Shown: positions 20,105 through 30,209, counted from the first letter of the stretch. The stretch: DNA of 64,000 nucleotides from Arion vulgaris (GCA_020796225.1 CM036753.1:68563865-68627864), one strand, 5' to 3'. A program made the numbers and translations. Notes: generated by a model from the letters alone, not told the origin.

Positions 20105-20975
20105 ATAATAATAATTCATATCGTACCGTTATTCGTTACATAGGGCCTGTAAGTTTTTTTTTTTTTTCTTTTTTTTTTCTTTTCGTTTTTTCGTTTTTTT
20201 TTCGTTTTTTTTTTTTTTTTTCTTCGTCCCTTTCAACTCAGACGAAGTTCCATCTCTGAAACTGATTTTTGCGTGAAAATCTGTTTTCCAATTTCTTACA
20301 ATGGCAGCAGCGTGCACATTGTAAATTACTTACACTGGCAGCCGTGTGCTCAATGTACTCGTAATTAGTATTCCCTCGCCATACAGGCAGATTTTCTCCG
20401 ACTTCAGAGGTACTCATGTTATCGTCCTGAGTAAGACCAGGGGACTCGAACAAATGCCGGACAGTAGGTTCGAACCCGAACTATGAGGCGTCTCACAGCT
20501 AGCAGGCCGAGCTACTATCAACTACTCTAGGCAGTCCCCGGGCCTGCAAGTAATTTCTCCATACCGCTCTATCCTGGGCAACCCGCTCAATCTCCTCCAT
20601 GGAGATGAATCCGATATTTCTTGCATCTCTCAGCAAAGTTCGTTTCAGGGTCTCCTTAGGTCGTCCTCTCTTTCTTGAACCCTTTGCATCCTACTTCAAT
20701 GCCTGCTTTGATATTCGTTGATCATTTCTCCTCAAGGTGTGCCCAACATATCTCCATCTTCTCTTTCTTATAACAGTTGTCACTAGTGGTTGACCAGACA
20801 TTTCTCCGATTTCATCACTTCTCCTGAATTCATTCCATTTTATATTCATTATTTTTCGCAAACATCTATTTTCAAATGCATTCAGCTTGCTTTCTAAATC
20901 TCTAGTCATTTTCCAACTCTCGCTGGCATATGTTAGGATTGATACAACATTTGAATTGAAAATTCGTAATGTAGT
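20105..20975 (-). pseudogene. LINE-C 3' end interrupted by a SINE
   Basis: The tail (ATAATAATAATTCATATCGT) lies at 20105-20154 and the coding part at 20551-20975, separated by SINE-M. Reverse translation gives MTRDLESKLNAFENRCLRKI, RRSDEIGEMSGQ, KRRWRYVGHTLRRN, and after a stop GSRKRGRPKETLKR and SMEEIERVAQDRAVWRNYLQ. That is the C-terminal part of an RT-encoding LINE. The RT core is absent. Confidence 0.85.
20155..20539 (-). mobile_element. SINE-M with TSD and long A tail
   Basis: Own strand: GGGACTGCCTAGAGTAGTTG head, A-box-like TAGTAGCTCGGCCTG, B box GGGTTCGAACC, a roughly 250-bp body, and a tail of about 70 A with scattered CG (20155-20224 as T here). Flanked by GGGCCTGTAAGT (20143-20154) and GGGCCTGCAAGT (20540-20551), so it inserted into LINE-C. 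Confidence 0.88.
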
Positions 20976-20989
20976 TTTAATATATATAA

Positions 20990-21115
20990 TTTTTTATATA
21001 TGTTTGATAGAATATTGTAAAATAATTTTAGTAAACCCCTATTATTAAACCTTTATTGTAAACTTTATTTCAATTTTTATACGATTCTTTGAGTATATAG
21101 TTATTAATGAAAGGT
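20990..21115 (-). mobile_element. MITE-G scrap
   Basis: ATATATGTTTGATAGAATAT, CGATTCTTTGAGTATATAG and TTATTAATGAAAGG are recognisable MITE-G phrases in a strongly decayed context. Confidence 0.5.
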
Positions 21116-21121
21116 TTTACA

Positions 21122-21655
21122 AGAGCAGCACCGTAACCTCTATATGGTCTTTGTCGATCTGACAAAGGCTTTCGACACAGTTAACAGGGAGGGTCTATGG
21201 AAGAACATGGAAAAATTTGGATGCCCAGTGAAATTCATCAAGATCGTCCAACAGTTTCACGAGGGCATGATGGCACGTGTACTTGACGAAGGAGAGCTGT
21301 CGGAAGCCTTCCATGTCACCAACGGCGTCAAACAGGGCTGTGTACTGGCCCCAACACTCTTCGGCATGATGTTTGCTGCCATGCTCACGGATGTCTTTTG
21401 GGAAGGCGACGAACATGGGGTAAAGATTAGATACAGGACAGACGGTAATCTATTCAATCTTCGGAGGTTAAAATCTTCCACCAAGGTAACAGAATCAACT
21501 ATCTCAAACCTGTTGTTTGCTGATGACTGTGCCCTCGCTACCAACTCTGCGGAAGAAATGCAGACTTACATGGACAAGTTCTCAATGGCCTGTGATAGGT
21601 TTGGCCTCACCATTAACACCAAAAACAGAGGTCATGTTCCAGCCCACCCCTAGAG
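21122..21655 (+). pseudogene. LINE-H reverse transcriptase domain (partial)
   Basis: A 169-codon open frame (21144-21653) carries RT motif A VDLTKAFDTVNR (residues 4-15), motif B GVKQGCVLAP (61-70), and catalytic motif C FADD (125-128), followed by GLTINTK (motif D). It is a non-LTR retrotransposon RT. The finger region and endonuclease are missing (5' truncation at about 21122). After GLTINTK the frame ends, and the roughly 60 residues normally linking to the next part appear to be deleted. Clade not determined. Confidence 0.9.
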
Positions 21656-22325
21656 AACAGTAGTCACAAAGCTGAAAGTTTACCAGGCCATAGTGCTAAC
21701 CACGCTGCTGTACGCAAGCGAGACATGGACAGTATATAGCAGACACGCAAGAAAATTAAACCATTTCCACACAAGCTGTCTACGCAGAATACTAAAAATA
21801 AACTGGCAGGACAAAATTCCAGACAGCGAAGTCCTCACAAGAGCAAAGATCCCAAGCGTCAACACCCTGTTGCAGAAGGCCCAACTGAGATGGGTCGGTC
21901 ACGTTGCTCGAATGCCTGATAAACGCATCCCAAAACAGTTGATGTATGGCGAGCTTGAAGGGGCAGACGTTTAGCTGGTGGACAGAAAAACGCTTTAAAG
22001 ACACTCTTAAAGTGTCTCTGAAATGCTTCGATATAGACAATACGTGCTGGGAATCCCTTGCGCAAGATCGCCAAATGTGGCGCTGTAACAACAAAGAGGA
22101 ACCCGAATAGCTGAGAATCATCGTATTGTTGAGTCACAGAGAAAACGAGCAGCGCGAAAGACAGAGCACACAACACGCACATGTCTAACCTTGATCATGT
22201 ATGCCCCACCTGTGGTCGGGGATTCTGTTCTAGGATTGGACTCTACAGTCACCTCCGCACACACCAGAGAGGTGCAACAGTACACGTCTGAGATTGTTGT
22301 CATCATCGCTTGCGACGGACGGCTA
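21656..22325 (+). pseudogene. LINE-H C-terminal part with C2H2 zinc finger
   Basis: Continues the same element. An open frame (to 21974) has KLKVYQAIVLTTLLYASETW, HFHTSCLRRILKINWQDKIP, LLQKAQLRWVGHVARMPD and RIPKQLMYGEL. After a frameshift near 21972 comes RTEHTTRTCLTLI-type sequence, and finally LDHVCPTCGRGFCSRIGLYS with HLRTH, a clear C2H2 finger (CxxC, HxxxH), with the stop at about 22289. Other truncated copies at 3955, 11815 and 53725 end at the same place (CTTGCGAYGG). Confidence 0.88.
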
Positions 22326-22399
22326 TTAGATTAGATTCCTTAGTGTTCAATATAATGAATTATTTAATATAACCTTGTTTTCCCGTTTTGTGCTTTTAA

Positions 22400-22616
22400 C
22401 CCTTTCGCTGCTACATACTTTCCGAAGGCTGAGCTAAAAATAGCTACTCTTTGTTTCTAGGTCACACGTGAATGTACGCCTATATCAGTGACAGTAGCAG
22501 TGTTTAACATGTTAACACGTCTTTAGCCCACAGATGAGAGATAATAACAGACGTATTAATGCGTCTTTAGAAGTGAATGGGAAAAACGTATATATACGTC
22601 CTGAGCAGCTAAAGGG
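22400..22616. mobile_element. piggyBac-like MITE, 217 bp
   Basis: CCCTTTCGCTGCT at 22400 is inverted as AGCAGCTAAAGGG at 22604-22616 (12 of 13). Flanks TTTAA (22395-22399 and 22617-22621) contain the TTAA target typical of piggyBac elements. No coding capacity. Confidence 0.85.
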
Positions 22617-22654
22617 TTTAAAAGAATGAATTCGTCTTAACATCTTAACACTAG

Positions 22655-22800
22655 GAGCATCTGTCGTTACTGTCTGTAATACTGCTTTTTAGGGCGTTGT
22701 GGGACAGATGGATGTGTGCCTGGGGAATTTAATGACCGCATGGCTAGTGCAGACGCCGTGAAGCTGTTCAGGTTACGATTTTTCATTTATGACTGGTAGT
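22655..22800 (-). mobile_element. SINE-L fragment
   Basis: Reverse of 17405-17640: ACTGCTTTTTAGGGCG, GGGAATTTAATGACCGCATG, GCCGTGAAGCTGTTCAGG, TTTTTCATTTATG. The head is missing. Confidence 0.65.
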
Positions 22801-22833
22801 TTCTCATTCTCCACTATTTTCATCACTGTTGTC

Positions 22834-24010
22834 CCAGAGCCAACTATATACTTATGGGCCTTCGGACTCAGGTAAGATTTATGGGAAATCAGACCACAAC
22901 TACACCACGTGACCTCGCATTCCAGTATTGGTGTATATAGACGAATTCATTTTAAAATCAACACAAAATGCTAAATCGAAGTTATATTATGCAACAAGTT
23001 AACTTTAACCCAACGGGACTGCAGAGCCGATATATCGGCTTTTGGATGTCTGTTCACGGAAACGAATGTATCTTTAGAACCCCTTTACTGAAGGTAAAAA
23101 AATCTTCAAAAACGGAAAGTACATATATGTAGGTACATTACTATCTTCATTTAACAAAGATTTGAAAGAGGGAAAGCAGTGTATTATTGCATTCAAGTCG
23201 AGACTTTTTTTAAAAAACGTTAATGTTTCCGACGATGTTTACAGTGTAATCTTGAGTACTGTTAGATCAAATTATAACTTGTGATAGTAATGAAGAAGAT
23301 TTAATTGACGGTAATAATGACATTTGATTGTTTATGAAAAGCAGTATCGATAGTTGTAAGTCTAATGTAATAATTGCATCTAAAGAATGGGCGTTCCACA
23401 TTCCATTTATTGACGTGTCCGCACTAAAAGTGAATATTATAAAAACTACTGCACCTAGTTAGATGAAACTTATAGAATATGTTCACACATGGTTTATCTT
23501 CATTTAAATATTACTTCTGGAAACATCTATAAATATTAAGATGTAATACAAACCGGAGAGTAAAAATATTTTTATGATTTTCGTTTTTTCAAAATAGTCA
23601 TGCTACAATAATCTAATTCTCTCAAACGTATATCACCTGATGTAAAATATTATTATATTAATGTATTCCACATCCAATTAGCAACAATTTAATATATAAA
23701 ATGTCATACTTTAGGGAAACAGTACAAGAGTTATAAAGGATTAAACTAATTGACATTGAATGTTAAATTTGAATCGCAAAATAAATGCGTCCAGAGGTCA
23801 AAATAATACAGGGCGAAAGGGTTAACAATAAGGAATATCAATATAATGAATATTTTTCACCAATAAATAACCATAGACACCCTCAGAATTGAGTAAAATT
23901 GCAAAAAGCTTGCAGTGCTCTATCAAACATCTATATTTTCCAGCCCCCTTTTCTGAACTAGGTTAGGAACCCTTGTCAGTTGTCTAGCCTAGTTATCTAG
24001 AGTTGGCTGT
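22834..24010 (+). mobile_element. MITE-G split by piggyBac-like insertion
   Basis: MITE-G left part is at 22834-23008 and right part at 23822-24010; joined they match the copy at 53085. The ends CAGAGCCAACTATA and AGAGTTGGCTGTG are inverted, and GTTGTCC flanks both sides (22827-22833 and just after the right end). This is the best evidence that MITE-G makes a 7-8 bp target duplication. Confidence 0.9.
23009..23821. mobile_element. piggyBac-like element, 813 bp, in MITE-G
   Basis: The element begins CCC and ends GGG between exact TTAA duplications (23005-23008, 23822-23825), the hallmark of piggyBac integration. The right end, read inward, is CCCTTTCGCCCTG, close to the 22400 MITE terminus; the left end CCCAACGGGACTG is diverged. 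The interior is AT-rich with no transposase frame, so it is non-autonomous. The host MITE sequence is continuous once it is removed. Confidence 0.85.
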
Positions 24011-24029
24011 GGTTGTCCCCAAATATTGA

Positions 24030-24389
24030 CCTTAAAACTATGTTTTTAAAAGTACTTAATAATGTTTCATCTTAATTTGTTCTGCTCCAGGTTCCGGCTG
24101 CTAAATAGAATAATTGTTCGTATTACTGTTTTCCATATTGCAATCTTGGTGTTTACGGGACAGACACTTAGATTTTAGTAGGTGTTGAAGGAAACAAATA
24201 TTCTTTATTTTCTGATTATATTCTATCTATGTCATCCCTTATTATGTTGGGGCTATTAAAGTTCATCCCCAATCACTTTTCTGTTTCTGTACTTTTGATT
24301 TTCGTATTATGTACTTGTATCTATTCAGCTTCCTTCTTGTTTTCCTCTTTTGTTAGTATAGATGTTTACAGCGAAACACGTACAAACTG
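24030..24389. other. No recognised feature
   Basis: AT-rich DNA. A 63-codon hydrophobic frame (24229-24420) is not supported as a gene. Confidence 0.35.
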
Positions 24390-24565
24390 TAGTTTTACAA
24401 AATACAAAAACAAGACATAGAAACGTTTCGATCAAAAGGCCTTTAACAATAAAATAATACAACAGAAGGGAAAAATCCACTTCCTACACGGCACAAACCA
24501 TGCTTGATAAAGGCATTTTGGTCAAAACGCTGCTGTGTATTGTTATTGTATTTTATAAAACTGCA
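24390..24565. repeat. Imperfect inverted repeat with AAAGGCCTTT motif
   Basis: Left arm: GTTTTACAAAATACAAAAAC, GAAACGTTTCGATC, AAAAGGCCTTTAAC. The right arm (about 24503-24563), reverse-complemented, reads GTTTTATAAAATACAATAAC, GCGTTTTGACCAAAATGCCT. Arms are roughly 60 bp at about 75% identity by eye. Similar phrases recur at 15448 and 30120. It may be the terminal part of an unidentified retroelement. Confidence 0.5.
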
Positions 24566-24648
24566 GTACTGTGTTTTTACTTGTTTCGCCATTGCTACAT
24601 AGTTTTACTGCAGTCTTCCTTATACTGATAATAATATAGATGTATAGT

Positions 24649-24903
24649 CGCTCGAGTGGTTACCGGGGCCCAAATTTGGGATGTAAAGAATAGAACCACT
24701 GTTACCTGCCATGCGTGTCGTAAGAGGCGACTAGAGGAGGTTTGGGCTGAAATCGGATGCATGTGTCCTAAATGTGCAGAAGTCTATGCGTTTAGGGGCC
24801 TACCAAACCAATGTGCAACGTATAGACGTTCTTGGCAAAGATCAAACATATCACGAAAAATGGTTAAAATTGGTCGTAAAGAACGAACGCAAAGAAGACG
24901 AAG
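24649..24903 (+). mobile_element. SINE-A with short TSD
   Basis: Complete copy from CGCTCGAGTGGTTACCGG to GACGAAG. Candidate duplication ATGTATAGT (24640-24648) and ATATATAGT (24904-24912). The core reads GTCGTAAGAGGCGACTAGAGG. Confidence 0.88.
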
Positions 24904-24912
24904 ATATATAGT

Positions 24913-25317
24913 AAAACACTATATTTGTGAGAGCCTTCATTTAAGATAGTTACATTACCATATTGACATCAAATATTTTGGCTGGGTCCCACATATTGAC
25001 CCTAACAAACTGACCTAATGCTCAGGACCGTGCGGTGCTATGATACATAGAGGCGGCCGCATCAGGCGGAACCGTAAGGAGGGCGGCATAAGCAGCAAAA
25101 TCACAATTACAGTGGAAGGTTATTTAAGGAAAAATCATTTAAGAGGCGACATTTCGAAGACCTGCATCATACTTAGAAAATATACCGCACGGCCCTGCTA
25201 ATGTTGCTTTTCCATCACTTTGGGCGGTCCTGTTTAAAATTAGAAGTACTGTCACACTAGTGGTAAAACAGGTATTACAATTCACAACCAGTTCTGTGTA
25301 GTGTATTATGTTCACTT
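24913..25317. other. No recognised feature
   Basis: Includes a GC-richer patch near 25020-25095. No repeat match recognised. Confidence 0.35.
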
Positions 25318-25600
25318 TAAAGCTTTTAATTGTACTGGTTTTTACCCCAAATGGCTCGGTCCCTCTCCGGAGAAATGGCATGCCACCTGCCTAGAACATT
25401 GCACAAAGCACGAACTCCGTAGCTCTGGCCACAATCCAAGGGTCTCAGGAAAAAATACACTCCTAAACAGAACGGCGCGGTCCGGATTCAAACCCACGAT
25501 CCTCGACTTGCAAGGCAAGGGCTTAACCACTTAGCCACAGAGACCCTGTCTCTACAGAGACCCATGTCTCTACAGAGACCCTTGTCTCTGTGATGCGTCA
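25318..25600 (-). mobile_element. SINE-D with triplicated 5' end
   Basis: Reverse copy with A box (CACTTAGCCACAGAGACC on this strand) and B box (GGATTCAAACCCACGAT). At its own 5' end the unit TGTCTCTACAGAGACCC is repeated about three times (25545-25592), giving a small palindromic tandem. Confidence 0.85.
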
Positions 25601-26064
25601 TTTTTTACAGTTTAACCCCACCACTTCTGTTTTTTTTTTTTTTTTTTACTAAGTGTTATATTGTTTGGAGGTTTTTGTTTCACTGGGAGCGTCACTCATG
25701 ACTTTCCCTCGTTTTGTCTTCTATTGGCTCGGACCGTGGGAGTTGAGACATGATTGCATCATTGTATTTCACATTCAAAAGGGCGGTTATATTTATGTTA
25801 GTTTACAGCCGTAGACAGGTAACCAAATATGCTTCATACGCTTTCCTGCGCACATAAATGTCGTATTTGTAGTGATTATGTTTCAGTTGTACTTGTATGT
25901 GCTCATATGACACTTTTGCTTAAACGTATAAGTTGTACATTATGTGGTGGTTTCATTATGTCACTGGATCTACGTGGATCTAGATGGATTTGGGATAGTT
26001 CTTTTGGTAACGTTTCTTTTGTTGTCTGTTTTGTGTGTGTGTGTGTTTGTTCTTATAGAACAAG
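25601..26064. other. Poly-T run and unassigned DNA
   Basis: A run of about 20 T lies near 25629-25648 and a GT microsatellite near 26030-26048. No gene or repeat recognised otherwise. Confidence 0.4.
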
Positions 26065-26200
26065 TTGACTACTCTTTTATTATCTGTGTGGATTGCGCCT
26101 GGAACGTGAGTACTTTGCGCCCTCGTTAGAACCCTCTGGCATGTAGGACAAGCACATTCGAATTTCGGCCATAGTCTATGTATTTTATCCAACACTATGC
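26065..26200 (-). mobile_element. SINE-P fragment
   Basis: GCCTGGAACGTGAGTACTTT, GCGCCCTCGTTAGAACCC and CAAGCACATTCGAATTTCGG match 16170-16320. It is the target in which the next SINE-B landed. Confidence 0.5.
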
Positions 26201-26202
26201 AC

Positions 26203-26579
26203 TTCTTCTTTGAACGATCCATATCGACATCGAACGCTTCATATCGACATCGAACGCTTCATATCGACATCGAACGCTTCATATCGACATCGAACGCTTC
26301 ATATCGACATCGAACGCTCCATATCGACATCGAACGCTCCATATCGACATCGAACGCTTCATATCGACCACTTGTCAACCACTCTGTGTGATTTGTATGT
26401 GATCTGATCTTAAGAGCGATTGTACGTTGTGCCAGTTATGCACCTACAAGTAGGCCAGCACATCCGATGATTGCACTGCTTTTTATTTACTAGGGTAGCA
26501 TCAGTCGCTTCTTACGACATTCATTATAGGTCACAGTGGTACTATTCTTTGCTTCCCTTGCGGGACACCACACGGGCGC
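26203..26579 (-). mobile_element. SINE-B with expanded tail
   Basis: SINE-B body at 26365-26579 (ends CACACGGGCG). At the 3' side (left) the family sequence CATATCGACCACTTG is preceded by a 20-bp array derived from it. A candidate TSD AACACTA is at 26191 and 26580. Confidence 0.85.
26215..26365. repeat. 20-bp tandem array in SINE-B tail
   Basis: Seven to eight copies of ATATCGACATCGAACGCTTC (two read GCTCC). The unit is a mutated duplicate of the SINE-B end GAACGATCCATATCGAC, so it arose by local duplication of that end. Confidence 0.92.
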
Positions 26580-26859
26580 AACACTACACAAATGTGTACA
26601 GACAAGTAACTGTAAGATTTTACAAAAATAAAAATTCCACTTTAAATGTACCACATCTGTAGTTATATTGTAACATGGGGTATCAGGTCTGATTAGTCAT
26701 AGACAGGACGTCAGAGCTGACTATTGCCTGTTTGTTGTAAAAGAGTAATGTTGCGCGGTTCCCTTGTGTAATATATAAGATGGTGAAAATATTATGTAGG
26801 AATTTGTGTTTTAATCTTTCTAATGAATTTTCCCCGGGCAGTGGCTTTCCAGCCTGCGT

Positions 26860-27030
26860 TTCCCGATTTTGAATTGTCAAGAGTCCATTTACTTGCTAAA
26901 CTTGAACACGGGACCTACGTTCTATTGTCCATCTCCGATAGGACTAGGAGCTCGATCTCATCTACACTGAGATCTCTAGAGAGCTCTGTCAAAATATCCT
27001 GATGGCTCCACGAGGGAATGAACCAAGTAC
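26860..27030 (-). mobile_element. SINE-F, head lost
   Basis: AACTTGAACACGGGACCTAC, CCATCTCCGATAGGACTAGG and AGCTCGATCTCATCTACACTG match SINE-F. It ends at ACCAAGTACTC where LINE-C sequence begins. Confidence 0.7.
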
Positions 27031-27034
27031 TCTG

Positions 27035-27185
27035 AAACGAAATTTGCTGAGAGAGGCAAGAAATATCGGTCTCAGTTCCATGGAGGAGATTGAGCAAGTT
27101 GGCCAGTATAGAGCGGTATGGAGAAATTGATTACAGGCCCTATGTGACGTATAACGGTAAGAGAGGAATTATTATTATTATTGTT
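27035..27185 (+). pseudogene. LINE-C 3' end
   Basis: AGAGAGGCAAGAAATATCGG, CCATGGAGGAGATTGAGC and TGGAGAAATTGATTACAGG, then CCTATGTGACGTATAACGG with an (ATT)n tail. Same end as 20105-20154 and 61485. The own-strand peptide (SMEEIEQ) matches the C-terminus. Confidence 0.8.
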
Positions 27186-27222
27186 TGTGATATGGTAAGT
27201 CCTAACCCTGGTCTCCGGTAAC

Positions 27223-27475
27223 TTCTTCTTCTTTTTTGCGTTCGTCCTTTACGACCAATTTTAATCACTCTTTGTGATATGTTTGATCTTTACCAAGAAC
27301 ATGTATACGTTGCATATTGGTTTGGTAGGCCCTTAACGCATAGACTTCTACACGTTTAGGACACATGCATCCGATTTCAGCCGAACCTCCTTAGTAGCCT
27401 CTTACGACATGCGTGGCAGGTAACAGTGGTTCTATTCTTTACACCCCAAATTTGGGCCTCGGTAACCACTCGGGC
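27223..27475 (-). mobile_element. SINE-A with perfect 12-bp TSD
   Basis: Complete reverse copy flanked by GTCTCCGGTAAC at 27211-27222 and 27476-27487, both identical. The tail is TTCTTCTTC on this strand. Confidence 0.95.
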
Positions 27476-27534
27476 GTCTCCGGTAACATAGACAGTTCTG
27501 CTAAGTCCAGAAATCGTAAATGTATGTTTATGTG

Positions 27535-29600
27535 GGCTGACTTTTATATATGTTTGATAGAACATTGAAAGTTTTATTGTAATTTCACACAATTCTTTCA
27601 GTCCATGCTTAATTATTGATGAACTGTTTTAATTATACTTACTGATATCTCTTAGTGTTAAATTTAATTTTTAATATAACATAGCCGTGTTTCGCATGTT
27701 TAATTGTTGGTTTCACATGTTTAATTGTTGGTTTCCCATGTTTAATTGTTGGTTTCACATGTTTAATTGTTGGTTTCGCATGTTTAATTGTTGGTTTCCC
27801 ATGTTTAATTGTTGGTTTCACATGTTTAATTGTTGGTTTCGCATGTTTAATTGTTGGTTTCACATGTTTAATTGTTGGTTTCACATATTTAATTGTTGGT
27901 TTCACATGTTTAATTGTTGGTTTCACATGTTTAATTGTTGGTTTCACGTGTTTAATTGTTGGTTTCACATATTTAATTGTTGGTTTCACATGTTTAATTG
28001 TTGGTTTCACATGTTTAATTGTTGGTTTCACATGTTTAATTGTTGGTTTCACATATTTAATTGTTGGTTTCACGTGTTTAATTGTTGGTTTCACATGTTT
28101 AATTGTTGGTTTCACATGTTTAATTGTTGGTTTCACATGTTTAATTGTTGGTTTCACATGTTTAATTGTTGGTTTCACGTGTTTAATTGTTGGTTTCACA
28201 TGTTTAATTGTTGGTTTCACTTGTTTAATTGTTGGTTTCACATGTTTAATTGTTGGTTTCACATGTTTAATTGTTGGTTTCACATGTTTAATTGTTGGTT
28301 TCACATGTTTAATTGTTGGTTTAGTGTTTAATTTTGGTTTCATGTTTAATTGTTGTTTCACATGTTTAATTGTTGGTTACATGTTTAATTGTTGGTTCTC
28401 ATGTTTAATTGTTGTTTCACATGTTTAATTGTTGGTTTCCATGTTTAATTGTTGGTTTCACATGTTTAATTGTTGGTTTCACATGTTTAATTGTTGGTTT
28501 CACATATTTAATTGTTGGTTTCACATGTTTAATTGTTGGTTTCACATGTTTAATTGTTGGTTTCACATGTTTAATTGTTGGTTTCACTTGTTTAATTGTT
28601 GGTTTCACATGTTTAATTGTTGGTTTCACGTGTTTAATTGTTGGTTTCACATGTTTAATTGTTGGTTTCACGTGTTTAATTGTTGGTTTCACATGTTTAA
28701 TTGTTGGTTTCACATGTTTAATTGTTGGTTTCACATGTTTAATTGTTGGTTTCACATGTTTAATTGTTGGTTTCACATGTTTAATTGTTTTTTTCACATG
28801 TTTAATTGTTGGTTTCACATGTTTAATTGTTGGTTTCACATGTTTAATTGTTGGTTTCACATGTTTAATTGTTGGTTTCACATGTTTAATTGTTGGTTTC
28901 ACATGTTTAATTGTTGGTTTCACATGTTTAATTGTTGGTTTCACATGTTTAATTGTTGGTTTCACATGTTTAATTGTTGGTTTCACGTGTTTAATTGTTG
29001 GTTTCACATGTTTAATTGTTGGTTTCACATGTTTAATTGTTGGTTTCACATGTTTAATTGTTGGTTTCACATGTTTAATTGTTGGTTTCACATGTTTAAT
29101 TGTTGGTTTCACATGTTTAATTGTTGGTTTCACATGTTTAATTGTTGGTTTCACGTGTTTAATTGTTGGTTTCACATGTTTAATTGTTGGTTTCACGTGT
29201 TTAATTGTTGGTTTCACATGTTTAATTGTTGGTTTCACATGTTTAATTGTTGGTTTCACATGTTTATTGTGGTTTCCATGTTTAATTGTTGGTTTCACAT
29301 GTTTAATTGTTGGTTTCACATGTTTAATTGTTGGTTTCACATGTTTAATTGTTGGTTTCACTTGTTTAATTGTTGGTTTCACATGTTTAATTGTTGGTTT
29401 CACATGTTTATTGTTGGTTTCATGTTTAATTGTTGGTTTCAATGTTTAATTGTTGGTTTCGTGTTTAATTGTTGGTTTATGTTAATTTGTTAAAATAAAG
29501 AATTTGTTTTATCTAACAATACTGGAATGCAAGAGTCACATGACTTGAGTGGTCTGATTTCCTGAATTTTCAACTTGAGTTGAGCGACTGTATGACTTCA
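27535..29600 (-). mobile_element. MITE-G swollen by a 21-bp array
   Basis: Left part 27535-27690 (ATATATGTTTGATAGAACAT, AGTCCATGCTTAATTATTG, TAATATAACATAG) and right part 29485-29600 (CAATACTGGAATGCAAGAGT, GGTCTGATTTCC, TTCAACTTGAG) are the two halves of a reverse MITE-G. The centre has been replaced by about 1.8 kb of tandem repeat. Confidence 0.85.
27691..29482. repeat. 21-bp satellite, about 85 copies
   Basis: Unit TTTCACATGTTTAATTGTTG plus G. Variants CGC, CCC, CGT and TTG at the CAC/ATG positions recur. As 21 is divisible by three, open frames up to 354 codons exist on both strands (MFNCWFH or KPTIKHV repeats); these are artefacts. Indel-rich zones lie at 28320-28445 and 29265-29480. 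Confidence 0.97.
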
Positions 29601-29739
29601 AGGGACTGTGGGCTAAGAACCCACATCTATGGATATTGTATAGTTACAGCTGTAGTTATAGTTACAGTTATAGTTATAGCTGCAATCATAATATGATATT
29701 GGGTTAGTAACAATTTCAACACTATATTTTGCTCGTGTG

Positions 29740-29995
29740 TTGCCAGGGCTAGTAAGAGGAGCAAAGAATGGTTACACTGTGACCTACATGTCACGTGGTA
29801 TGAGCCGACTGAGGTAGGGCCTAGGAAACTACCTAGTAAATAAAAAGCATCGCAGAAATCGGATGTGCTAGCCTACTTGTAGGCGCATAACTGGCACAAT
29901 GAACAATCGATCTTAGGCTCAGTTCAAATACAAATCACAAAGAATGGTTTAACAAGTGGTCGATATGGAGCGTTCGGAGAAGAAGAAGAAGAAGA
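29740..29995 (+). mobile_element. SINE-B
   Basis: Near full copy: CTCGTGTGTTGCCAGGGC, GACCTACATGTCACGTGG (mutated core), GCCTACTTGTAGGCGCATAA, GTGGTCGATATGGAGCG, and a GAAGAAGAAG tail. TSD not convincing. Confidence 0.85.
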
Positions 29996-30099
29996 CTATT
30001 TCTTTAGGAAAACTATATTTTAAAATTAATATAAATGTTAGTGATAAGTTGCAGCCCTATGCTTCATTGGGAACGAAAATGAATAGTAAAAATAATGCA

Positions 30100-30205
30100 T
30101 TTTTGTAAAGGGCTGCAATAGTCGAAATCGATGTTTAGACCAACAGGCCTTTGTTAAGTACACAATGTACAAGGACATGTTATTGTTATTGTAAAACTAA
30201 GCCTA
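30100..30205. repeat. Copy of the AAGGCCTTTG motif element
   Basis: CGAAATCGATGTTTAGACC, AACAGGCCTTTGTTAAG and TTATTGTTATTGTAAAAC parallel the right arm of the inverted repeat at 24390-24565. Confidence 0.4.
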
Positions 30206-30209
30206 GAAG

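Noticed and set aside
21144..21653. Host gene coding for a reverse transcriptase-like protein
   Set aside because: It has RT motifs A, B and C, but is 5' truncated, internally deleted and part of a multi-copy LINE.
28409..29493. Open frames of 341-354 codons on both strands as possible repeat proteins
   Set aside because: They are pure translations of a 21-bp satellite, open on both strands because the period is divisible by three.
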